Positions 1 through 5,601 of a DNA stretch of 6,825 nt are shown piece by piece (the first letter of the stretch is position 1; the number at the start of each line of letters is the position of its first letter). Source of the stretch: Acidobacteriota bacterium (GTDB taxonomy: Bacteria > Acidobacteriota > Blastocatellia > Pyrinomonadales > Pyrinomonadaceae); contig JACCYR010000210.1 of NCBI GenBank assembly GCA_013696385.1, positions 1 to 6,825 on the forward strand, given 5' to 3'. A program made the translations under genes and the position numbers. The notes beneath the pieces were generated by a model. The model was not told the DNA's origin. It worked only from the letters and a program-made list of their open reading frames with translations, and ran no database searches.

Positions 1-274
1 CCTGAAAGCTTAGCGGTATTTCGACAATATCCACATTACCAGGATCGCGGTCATAATTACTGTATGCCGCGCTAAAAGTGAACTCACCTCTTCGCAAGGT
101 TTGTCCGTCATAAATTGTAAAAAGACCCGTCGGACCTCCCGGAGGACCACCTGTACCAACAGTTGGTGCCTGATTCCGGTCATCTTGGTTCGACCTAATG
201 GTTTGGGCTGACGCTGAAATAATCAATGCCAGCATTGTAAGCGCAATTACAAACGCTTTGTTAGCGAGTTTCAT
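1..274 (-). CDS. Secreted envelope protein, probable outer-membrane beta-barrel, N-terminal part only
   Basis: Partial gene cut by the left window edge; the first 91 residues are visible. The start at 274 is supported by GGAGG at 281-285, six bases upstream. Residues 1-23 form a clear Sec signal peptide: a KLANK n-region, a hydrophobic run AFVIALTMLALIIS, and an ASA|Q cleavage site after A23. A Gly/Pro-rich linker (about residues 38-50, GTGGPPGGPTG) follows. Then comes a stretch with the alternating pattern of beta strands (LFTIYDGQTLRRGEFTFSAA, then YSNYDRDPGNVDIVEIPLSF). From memory, similar openings occur in outer-membrane barrel or OmpA-type proteins of Acidobacteriota; I infer an outer-membrane location from this. 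Function is unknown. It has its own promoter region (275-579) and is probably not co-transcribed with gdhA, which ends 305 bases upstream of it. Confidence 0.75.
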   Translation of the reverse strand, partial: MKLANKAFVIALTMLALIISASAQTIRSNQDDRNQAPTVGTGGPPGGPTGLFTIYDGQTLRRGEFTFSAAYSNYDRDPGNVDIVEIPLSFQ

Positions 275-280
275 CACATT

Positions 281-285
281 CCTCC
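281..285 (-). promoter_or_regulatory. Ribosome binding site of the left-edge envelope gene
   Basis: GGAGG on the minus strand (within GGCGGAGGAATGTG) lies six bases before the ATG at 274. It is the best Shine-Dalgarno sequence in the window and fixes the start. Confidence 0.8.
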
Positions 286-371
286 GCCGAAAATATTATT
301 AAAAATTTGAATTTCAATTGTAGCTTCTTCAAAAGATAAAACGATAATGCAATCTTTTGCAAAACTACTCA

Positions 372-399
372 ATTATTGCATACACCTAAAAACTTTCAA
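372..399 (-). promoter_or_regulatory. Possible second promoter, closer to the envelope gene
   Basis: On the minus strand, TTGAAA (394-399) is followed by 16 bases and AATAAT (372-377), with a TGC just upstream of the -10 as in extended -10 promoters. In such AT-rich sequence this could be chance, so it ranks below the site at 460-488. Confidence 0.3.
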
Positions 400-459
400 A
401 CATAAAAAGAACAAAATTTTCAAGTATATCTTATACAATTATAGTCTAAAGCTGTAAAT

Positions 460-488
460 TTTATACGAGAGATTTGCTCAAAAGTCAA
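460..488 (-). promoter_or_regulatory. Sigma-70-type promoter for the left-edge envelope gene
   Basis: Read on the minus strand, TTGACT (483-488) is followed by exactly 17 bases and then TATAAA (460-465). Each hexamer matches consensus at five of six positions. Transcription would start near 453, giving an untranslated leader of about 180 bases before the ATG at 274. The spacing and matches are seen directly; activity is inferred. Confidence 0.6.
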
Positions 489-579
489 TAAAAATTTATC
501 AACTCAATTACAACTTCGTAAAACCTTACTGCATATTTATCAGAAAAGCAAGCATTTCTAACAAATTAAGTAAATTTTC

Positions 580-1869
580 TTACGCATAGATGCCGCGCAT
601 CTTTGTATCATACGCCACGCGGTCAATTGCCAGCATATACGCGGCAGTGCGCGTGTCAACATTGTGCAGTTCGGCAAGGTTGCTAAGTTCGACAAAACTT
701 GCGACCATTTTTTCCTCTAATCTTTGATTTACTTCATCTTCTCGCCAAAAATATCCCATCCGGTCCTGCACCCATTCAAAATACGAAACGGTAACGCCGC
801 CCGCATTACATAAAATATCAGGAATAACAAAAATTCCTTTGTCGTGCAGGATTTTGTCTGCCTTCGGCGTGGTCGGACCGTTTGCGCCTTCGGCTAAAAT
901 TTTACATTTTATGCGGTCGGCATTTTCCGAAGTAATCTGGTTTTCCGTCGCGCACGGAGCTAAAACATCACATTTAATTTCCAATAATTCACTATTGCTG
1001 ACATAATCGGCTTCTTTATAACCTTCAAGTGATTTAGTGTATTGTAGATAATCCAGAACACTGGGAATGTTAAGACCGTTTGAATTATAAATACCGCCGA
1101 AGATGTCAGAAATAGCAACCACTTTATAACCTTTTTCATGCATTAAACTTGCGCCGATGCCGCCGACATTTCCCGAACCTTGGACAACGACCGAAGTTTG
1201 TTCGGGCATTAGACCAAAGCGTTTGATGGCTTCATTGACGGTAAATAATACGCCGCGTCCCGTCGCCTCGCGTCTGCCTAGCGAACCGCCTAAAGCAATC
1301 GGTTTTCCCGTTACGACAGCTGTAACCGTATGGCGGGCGTGCATTGAATAGGTATCCATAATCCATGCCATCGTTTGCTCATTGGTGTTCATATCAGGCG
1401 CGGGAACGTCTTTGTCGGGACCGATAAAATCAAGCAGTTCCGCCGTGTAACGCCGCGTCAAGCGTTCTAGTTCACCTTCGGACATTTGTCGCGGGTCGCA
1501 AATAATTCCGCCTTTCGCGCCGCCAAACGGGACGTTAACAACCGCACATTTCCAAGTCATCCACGCTGAAAGTGCTTTCACTTCGTCCAAAGTTACATCG
1601 GGCGCATAACGAATTCCGCCTTTTGCCGGACCACGCGCAAAGTTGTGTTGAACGCGGTAGCCTTCAAAAACCTGTATATGTCCCGAATCGAGTTTAACCG
1701 GAATATAGACTTTTAATTCCCGGCTCGGAACACGCATCACCGCATATAAATCAGGTTCTAATCCTAAAAGTTGGGCGGCGCGGTCAAAGCGTTCGCTCAT
1801 CGCTTCAAATGGATTTTTTTCATCGGTTGCTTTGAACCGCCGCATATCATCAGCCATCGGATTTGCCAT
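580..1869 (-). CDS. gdhA: Glutamate dehydrogenase (Glu/Leu/Phe/Val dehydrogenase family)
   Basis: Cytoplasmic enzyme interconverting glutamate with 2-oxoglutarate and ammonium using a nicotinamide cofactor. The protein is 429 residues, typical of the hexameric class. The N-terminal catalytic domain carries GPAKGGIRYAP (81-90, with substrate-binding K83), K107, the signature VPFGGAKGGI (113-122, catalytic K119) and PAPDMNT (156-162, catalytic D159). The C-terminal Rossmann domain has GSGNVG (231-236). D255, at the end of its second strand, favours NAD(H), though this rule is imperfect in the family. GGVTVSYFEW (357-366) contains S362, the serine expected to hold the glutamate side-chain carboxylate; with K83 it argues for glutamate rather than leucine or phenylalanine. 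The Met1 start is preceded by GGAGA 12 bases upstream; Met5 and Met9 are alternatives. It lies 70 bases downstream of larE on the same strand and is probably co-transcribed. Confidence 0.95.
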   Translation of the reverse strand: MANPMADDMRRFKATDEKNPFEAMSERFDRAAQLLGLEPDLYAVMRVPSRELKVYIPVKLDSGHIQVFEGYRVQHNFARGPAKGGIRYAPDVTLDEVKALSAWMTWKCAVVNVPFGGAKGGIICDPRQMSEGELERLTRRYTAELLDFIGPDKDVPAPDMNTNEQTMAWIMDTYSMHARHTVTAVVTGKPIALGGSLGRREATGRGVLFTVNEAIKRFGLMPEQTSVVVQGSGNVGGIGASLMHEKGYKVVAISDIFGGIYNSNGLNIPSVLDYLQYTKSLEGYKEADYVSNSELLEIKCDVLAPCATENQITSENADRIKCKILAEGANGPTTPKADKILHDKGIFVIPDILCNAGGVTVSYFEWVQDRMGYFWREDEVNQRLEEKMVASFVELSNLAELHNVDTRTAAYMLAIDRVAYDTKMRGIYA

Positions 1870-1881
1870 TTTTTTAACTTT

Positions 1882-1886
1882 TCTCC
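1882..1886 (-). promoter_or_regulatory. Probable ribosome binding site of gdhA
   Basis: GGAGA on the minus strand (within GTGGAGAAAAG) lies 12 bases before the ATG at 1869. The spacing is a little long, but no nearer purine-rich match exists apart from a run of A. Confidence 0.5.
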
Positions 1887-1939
1887 ACTTTATATCTTAT
1901 TTCGTCTTTACTTATCACTCTTCACTTTTCATTTTCTGC

Positions 1940-2782
1940 TTATAGAACTTCGTTCATCGCGCCGCTTCGATAGCCTTGCAAATCAAGCGTTACGTATTTA
2001 AAGCCGAGTTTGCGGAATTTGTCCGCCAATTTTTCGGTCATTTCCAACTTTAACACTCGCTCTATTTCAACCGGCGCAATCTCTAAGCGCACAATTTCGT
2101 CGTGAACGCGGACACGAAACTCTCTAAAACCCATCGAATGCAAAATTTCTTCGCCGCGTTCGACCTTTGAAAGCCGTTCGATAGTAACCGGAACGCCGTA
2201 GGCGATGCGCGAAGAAAGACACGGACTCGCCGGTTTGTCCCAAGTCGAAAGTCCGTGTTTTTTGCTCAAATTCCTAATTTCGTTTTTGCTCAAACCGACT
2301 TCAATTAACGGACTTCGCACATTTTTTTCCGCCGCCGCCGTCCTGCCCGGACGATAATCGCCGACATCATCAAGGTTTGCGCCATCCAGAACAAATTGTA
2401 TTGCCTGATTTTTCGCCAACCCAGAAAGTTTCCCGTAAAGTTCAGTTTTGCAGTGATAGCAGCGGTTGGTCGGATTTGCCAGATAATTTGGATTTTCTAA
2501 TTCTTCGGTTTCGATACTTTGGTAGTTGAACTTAAAATCAGCGGCGATTTTGTCGGCTTCTTTGCGCTGCCGATTTGAAACGCTCGGCGAAAGTCCGATG
2601 ATGCAAACAGCTTTTTCGCCAAGTTCCTGCGTGGCAATCAAAGCCAGATAAGAACTGTCAACACCGCCCGAAAAGGCAACCAACACCGATTGCATTTCGC
2701 GCATCAAACGGCGCAAGTTCAGTTCTTTTTCTTCGGCGGTGAGCATTGCCGTGTTTTCATATCTCTTTTGTGGCTTTGCCAT
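1940..2782 (-). CDS. larE: ATP-dependent sacrificial sulfur transferase LarE (three-cysteine type)
   Basis: PP-loop ATPase that adenylates a carboxylate of the pyridinium precursor and inserts sulfur during synthesis of the nickel-pincer nucleotide cofactor of lactate racemase-type enzymes (cytoplasmic). The PP-loop SGGVDSS is at 38-44. NRCYHCK at 106-112 gives C108 and C111. KPASPCLSSRIAYG at 183-196 gives C188, at the position of the sulfur-donating cysteine of Lactobacillus LarE. Having CxxC plus this cysteine matches the LarE subgroup that binds a [4Fe-4S] cluster, so catalytic rather than sacrificial sulfur transfer is likely here. The usual LarE C-terminal half (FREFRVRVHDEIVRLEI, 219-235) is present. 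Met13 (ATG at 2744-2746) would put the PP-loop near residue 26, closer to family habit; neither start has a Shine-Dalgarno sequence. No larA, larB or larC lies in the window. It is upstream of gdhA in a likely operon. Confidence 0.9.
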   Translation of the reverse strand: MAKPQKRYENTAMLTAEEKELNLRRLMREMQSVLVAFSGGVDSSYLALIATQELGEKAVCIIGLSPSVSNRQRKEADKIAADFKFNYQSIETEELENPNYLANPTNRCYHCKTELYGKLSGLAKNQAIQFVLDGANLDDVGDYRPGRTAAAEKNVRSPLIEVGLSKNEIRNLSKKHGLSTWDKPASPCLSSRIAYGVPVTIERLSKVERGEEILHSMGFREFRVRVHDEIVRLEIAPVEIERVLKLEMTEKLADKFRKLGFKYVTLDLQGYRSGAMNEVL

Positions 2783-2829
2783 TATGTTTTGATTAATTTT
2801 TTTACAAACAAATGCTGAAAGTAAAAATC

Positions 2830-2842
2830 TTAACTTAGTTAA
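2830..2842. repeat. Palindrome TTAACT-T-AGTTAA
   Basis: A perfect 6-base inverted repeat around one central base, in the leader of the larE transcript. It has the size of a small operator half-site pair, but no regulator is encoded nearby to assign to it. Confidence 0.4.
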
Positions 2843-2872
2843 ACACTAAAGCGCAACTGCTTTGAGTTGAAA

Positions 2873-2886
2873 AGAATTCCAATTCT
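2873..2886. repeat. Palindrome AGAATT-CC-AATTCT
   Basis: A perfect 6-base inverted repeat with a 2-base centre. It starts a few bases downstream of the inferred larE transcription start and lies about 50-60 bases upstream of the inferred TPR-gene start. That position would suit a site repressing one promoter and activating the other. This role is inference only. Confidence 0.4.
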
Positions 2887-2896
2887 CAGCGCGAAA

Positions 2897-2926
2897 AATA
2901 TAGACGATTTGCGTGCCGGATGTTAA
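2897..2926 (-). promoter_or_regulatory. Candidate sigma-70 promoter for larE-gdhA
   Basis: On the minus strand, TTAACA (2921-2926, five of six to consensus) is followed by 18 bases and TATATT (2897-2902, five of six). Transcription would begin near 2890, leaving a leader of about 110 bases. A weaker alternative further in is TTGCGC with an 18-base spacer and TAAGAT. Confidence 0.45.
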
Positions 2927-2929
2927 AAT
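2901..2929 (+). promoter_or_regulatory. Candidate extended -10 promoter for the TPR gene
   Basis: TAGACG (2901-2906) is followed by 17 bases and TAAAAT (2924-2929), with TGT immediately before the -10 as in an extended -10 element. The start would be near 2936, about 25 bases before the ATG. It occupies nearly the same DNA as the minus-strand candidate. Confidence 0.4.
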
Positions 2930-2960
2930 TTTATGGCTTCCTTGTTTCTAATACTTTAAA

Positions 2961-4388
2961 ATGAATTTTATTTCAATGCCGAATAATTTTACTCATTCCC
3001 GAAAAGTTTTGTCCTTAATTTTCGCCGTTTTGCTGGCGTTTTCGTTTTCTTCGGTTTGTTTTGCTCAAAAAACGGAAGAAGAAAAAGATCCGGTCAAGAT
3101 TTTTTATCAAGGTCAGGATGCGCACGAAAAAGGCGACTTGCAAACGGCTCTCAAATTTTACGACGAAGCGTTAAAGCTCGCGCCCGAATTTCCCGAAGCC
3201 GAATATCAGCGCGGAAATGCTTTGCTTTCTTTAGGCAAAACCGTTGAAGCCGAAAAAGCCTTTCGCTACGCTATTCAGTTGCGCGAAGATTGGACTTTGC
3301 CGATGACAAGTTTAGGCGTGTTGCTTTTACAAAAAAACAATTTTGCCGAAGCCGAAAAACTTCTAATCAAAGCCGTCGAAACCGACAATCAAAATTTTTT
3401 TGCTTACTCGGCTTTAACCGAATTGAGAATTAAAACAAAAGCGGACATAAATGTTTTAAAAGAGCTTTTGGGCAAAATCCAGATTCTGACTTCTAAAGCT
3501 AACCCGACAGCTTCAATTTGGGCGGCACGCGCCGCGTTGGAAAATGCGTTGGGCGATAAATCGGCGGCGAAAACAAGTTTAATTCGCGCTCTTGCCATTG
3601 AACCTAAAAACAAACCGGCATTGCTCGAACGCGCCGAAATCGCGCTTGCCGAAGGCGATAAAACGACCGCGACTAGAATTGTCGAAACGCTCTTCCAAAT
3701 CGCGCCGAATTCAACCGACACAAAAATTCTGCAAGCCAAAATTTATACTGCTAACGGAAACGCCGACGAAGCCGTCAAAATTTTAGATTCAATCAAAAAT
3801 GCTTCGGCTGACATTCAGGCTTTGCGTGATAAAATTGTGGCTAACGCTTCGGTAAATGTCGCCGATTTGGAAAAGCAGCTCGAAAAAGATGCGCAAAATG
3901 CCGTTATTCTCGGACGTTTATGCACCTTGCTGAGAAAAGATAATCCAGCAAAAGCGTTAGATTATTGCCGTCGCGCATCCGAAGCTGAACCAAATAATCT
4001 AACTCACGCCGTTGGTTACGGCGCAGCGTTAGTGCAGGCGCAGCAATTTGAAAATGCTGTTTCACTATTTCGCCGACTTCTGCAAATCGCGCCCGACAAC
4101 TACACGGCACACGCAAATCTGGCAACCGCGCTTTTTCAATTAAAGCGATATGAAGAAGCCGTTCCCGAATTTAATTGGCTGGCGGAAAAGCAGCCAAATT
4201 TGCCGATTACTTATTATTTTCTTGCAATTTCTTTTGATAGTTTGGGAAAATATATGGATGCAATGGCAAATTATCAGCTGTTTTTAAAGTTTGCCAATAC
4301 AGCCGAAAACAAACTTGAAATTGAAAAGGTGAACTTGCGTCTTCCAAGTTTGCAAAAGCTAATAAAACAAGGCAAAGGTAAAAAGTGA
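2961..4388 (+). CDS. Exported TPR-repeat protein
   Basis: A 475-residue protein predicted to be periplasmic. Residues 1-35 form a Sec signal peptide: n-region with HSRK, hydrophobic VLSLIFAVLLAFSFSS, and cleavage after CFA before Q36. SVC is not a lipobox, so it is probably not a lipoprotein. The rest is almost wholly tetratricopeptide repeats with the A/G-x-x-x-x-x-A...P spacing. Clear units are at about 44-77 (GDLQTALKFYDEALKLAPEF), 78-111, 112-145, 186-217, 218-250, 316-346, 347-380 (FENAVSLFRRLLQIAPDN), 381-413 and 415-446, with degenerate copies between. Such arrays are protein-binding scaffolds; the partner is unknown. The two small secreted proteins just downstream are the natural candidates. 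The last residues (QGKGKK, 470-475) are encoded by the inverted repeat at 4369-4386. No Shine-Dalgarno sequence precedes Met1; Met6 is an alternative start. Confidence 0.88.
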   Translation: MNFISMPNNFTHSRKVLSLIFAVLLAFSFSSVCFAQKTEEEKDPVKIFYQGQDAHEKGDLQTALKFYDEALKLAPEFPEAEYQRGNALLSLGKTVEAEKAFRYAIQLREDWTLPMTSLGVLLLQKNNFAEAEKLLIKAVETDNQNFFAYSALTELRIKTKADINVLKELLGKIQILTSKANPTASIWAARAALENALGDKSAAKTSLIRALAIEPKNKPALLERAEIALAEGDKTTATRIVETLFQIAPNSTDTKILQAKIYTANGNADEAVKILDSIKNASADIQALRDKIVANASVNVADLEKQLEKDAQNAVILGRLCTLLRKDNPAKALDYCRRASEAEPNNLTHAVGYGAALVQAQQFENAVSLFRRLLQIAPDNYTAHANLATALFQLKRYEEAVPEFNWLAEKQPNLPITYYFLAISFDSLGKYMDAMANYQLFLKFANTAENKLEIEKVNLRLPSLQKLIKQGKGKK

Positions 4389-4558
4389 GAAATGAAGTAA
4401 TAAGGTAAAAAGTAATGATTAAAGTAAAAAGTAAAAAGGTAAATGTAAAAATGTGGAAAAAAGCAGATTTCCGCTTTCGGCTAAACATTGTCAAAAAATC
4501 TAAACTCCAATTGTATCTGCCTTTTTACCTTTTACTTTTTACTTTTTACCTTTGCCTT
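4369..4558. repeat. MITE-like inverted-repeat element overlapping two genes
   Basis: A 190-base element whose ends are perfect 18-base inverted repeats: AAGGCAAAGGTAAAAAGT at 4369-4386 and its reverse complement at 4541-4558. Further inside, 4421-4443 (AAAGTAAAAAGTAAAAAGG plus TAAA) pairs with 4524-4545 with one extra base, and AGCAGAT at 4462-4468 faces ATCTGC at 4515-4520. The left end codes for the C-terminus of the TPR protein. The right end codes for residues 36-48 of the next protein. The single-stranded transcript would form a long, mostly A-U hairpin. No transposase or target-site duplication is evident, so mobility is not shown. Confidence 0.65.
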
Positions 4559-5041
4559 TCTATTTCAGCTTTCGCGCAAGCAGACGAACCGGAAGACACG
4601 ACTGCGCCGCCGCCACTGAAATTTGTTTCAAAGGAAGAAAAAAGCCAACTTAAAACCGAAACCGATATCAAAAAACATACAATTTTGGCTTTAGAAATGA
4701 TGGATGCGCGGGTTGTTAAGGCGGAAAACTTCAACACCCAAAAGCAATACCGTGAAGTGTTTGGTGAACTCGGCGGATTTCATGCTCTACTTGACGACAC
4801 TTTGGATTATCTGAACAAGCACGACGACGACAGCGGCAAAGTCTTAAACAATTTCAAGCGGCTGGAAATAAGTTTGCGAAAATTTGCGCCGCGTCTTGAA
4901 CTTATCCGTCGCGAACTGCCGATTAAATACGAGTTATATGTGCGAAATTTAATCAAATATGTTCGCCAAGCAAGGTCAAAAGCCGTCGAACCGCTTTTTG
5001 ACAATTCGGTTGTTCCCGAATCCGCCACAGAAAAACCATAA
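4415..5041 (+). CDS. Small secreted helical protein A, function unknown
   Basis: A 208-residue protein of no family I recognise. The signal peptide is unusually long if Met1 is used: a basic n-region (1-30), hydrophobic LYLPFYLLLFTFYLCLSI (33-50) and cleavage at AFA|Q after A54. The mature protein starts with an acidic, Pro-rich linker (QADEPEDTTAPPP, 55-67). The rest, about 75-190, appears all-helical and rich in charged residues (HALLDDTLDYLNKHDDDSGK; LRKFAPRLELIRRELPIKYE). It has no cysteine after cleavage. Met1 (4415) has AAGG nine bases upstream; Met13 (4451) has AAGG 11 bases upstream and gives a more normal signal peptide. Both starts and the hydrophobic core lie inside the inverted-repeat element. 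It lies 26 bases after the TPR gene and overlaps the next gene by one base, so the three probably form one operon. Confidence 0.8.
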   Translation: MIKVKSKKVNVKMWKKADFRFRLNIVKKSKLQLYLPFYLLLFTFYLCLSISAFAQADEPEDTTAPPPLKFVSKEEKSQLKTETDIKKHTILALEMMDARVVKAENFNTQKQYREVFGELGGFHALLDDTLDYLNKHDDDSGKVLNNFKRLEISLRKFAPRLELIRRELPIKYELYVRNLIKYVRQARSKAVEPLFDNSVVPESATEKP

Positions 5042-5601
5042 TGAAAACTAAAAAATTAAAATTCGCCCTTTTTGCTTTCACCACGCTTTTTTGCCTGACG
5101 CTGCTGCTTCCCGTTGCGACAATCGCGCAGCGGCGCGATTATTTGACCGATGAAGAAATTGAACTCGTGCGCGACGCGCAGGCGATTGATTTACGCATCG
5201 GAATTCTGACAAAAGCAATTGACCGCCGATTTTTGGTGTTAAAAACGGACACTTCGCAAGCCAAAAGAGTTGAAAAAGATTTAGACAAATGGGGCGAACT
5301 GCCGACAGGTTCGCGCGGCGCGCTGCTTTCGGACATTGAAAGGATTTTGCAAAAAGCGATTGACGACATTGACGACGTTGCCGCGCATACCAAAATGGAC
5401 GAAAAACTTTTTCCGAAAGCTGTCTTGGGTTTAACCAGTGCCTGTCAAGGTTATATTCCGCAACTTAAAATCTTCTTGGATTTATCAAAAGACGAAAAAG
5501 AAAAAGGCTCGATTCTCGGCGCGATTGACAATTGCAACCAAGTTATCGAAGCATCGGCAAAAGTTCCGAAGGAAGTAAAAAAAGGCAAAAGTAAAAATTA
5601 A
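5041..5601 (+). CDS. Small secreted helical protein B, function unknown
   Basis: A 186-residue exported protein of unrecognised family. The signal peptide is strong: MKTKKLK n-region, hydrophobic FALFAFTTLFCLTLLLPVA, cleavage at TIA|Q after A29. The mature part looks all-helical and charged (DEEIELVRDAQAIDLRIGIL; LLSDIERILQKAIDDIDDVA). It has two cysteines, C135 and C165, that could form a disulfide in the periplasm. Its start overlaps the stop of protein A in TAATG and has no Shine-Dalgarno sequence, which suggests translational coupling and matched amounts of A and B. The layout resembles protein A (helical pair, then aromatic-x-P-x-L, then a last helix), so the two may be old duplicates. 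The lysine-rich tail, EVKKGKSKN (178-186), is encoded by a second inverted-repeat element. Confidence 0.8.
   Translation: MKTKKLKFALFAFTTLFCLTLLLPVATIAQRRDYLTDEEIELVRDAQAIDLRIGILTKAIDRRFLVLKTDTSQAKRVEKDLDKWGELPTGSRGALLSDIERILQKAIDDIDDVAAHTKMDEKLFPKAVLGLTSACQGYIPQLKIFLDLSKDEKEKGSILGAIDNCNQVIEASAKVPKEVKKGKSKN

Larger units (their letters stand above)
275..579. other. 305-base AT-rich intergenic region
   Basis: No gene is visible on either strand. The region lies between the stop of gdhA and the start of the left-edge envelope gene, both on the minus strand. It holds the candidate promoters described separately. It also has a short inverted repeat, TGCAA-TCTT-TTGCA, at 348-361. No GC-rich hairpin followed by a T-run is seen after the gdhA stop, so the end of that transcript is not located. 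Confidence 0.6.
2783..2960. promoter_or_regulatory. Divergent control region between larE-gdhA and the TPR gene
   Basis: This 178-base spacer separates two genes pointing away from each other. It holds overlapping candidate promoters (2897-2926 minus, 2901-2929 plus), two perfect short palindromes (2830-2842 and 2873-2886) and a weaker inverted repeat, CAACT-N6-AGTTG, at 2854-2869. Neither start codon is preceded by a Shine-Dalgarno sequence. Confidence 0.6.

Noticed and set aside
542..559. Possible terminator hairpin after gdhA
   Set aside because: AGAAAAGC/GCATTTCT pairs at seven of eight positions but leaves almost no loop, is AT-rich and has no T-run after it on the minus strand.
1157..2001. 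Plus-strand frames opposite gdhA and the larE end
   Set aside because: They lie opposite strongly conserved enzyme codons and their translations have no recognisable features.
3051..3068. Lipoprotein signal in the TPR protein (cysteine near the cleavage site)
   Set aside because: The residues before the cysteine are S-S-V, not a small residue at -1 with a leucine-type residue at -3. Cleavage after CFA before Gln by signal peptidase I fits better.
3404..3739. Antisense open frame inside the TPR gene
   Set aside because: Alanine/serine-rich shadow of the Lys/Ala/Glu-rich TPR codons; the sense frame has clear repeats and a signal peptide.
4392..4400. Two-codon frame ATG AAG TAA just before protein A
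   Set aside because: Probably chance in A-rich repeat sequence; no ribosome binding site of its own.
4207..4494. Minus-strand open frame with a hydrophobic, membrane-like middle
   Set aside because: It overlaps the end of the TPR gene and the repeat. The hydrophobic run is only the pyrimidine strand of the low-complexity repeat read in frame. It has no homology I recognise.
4369..4558. CRISPR array
   Set aside because: The units are short, irregular, partly inverted and have no unique spacers of constant length.
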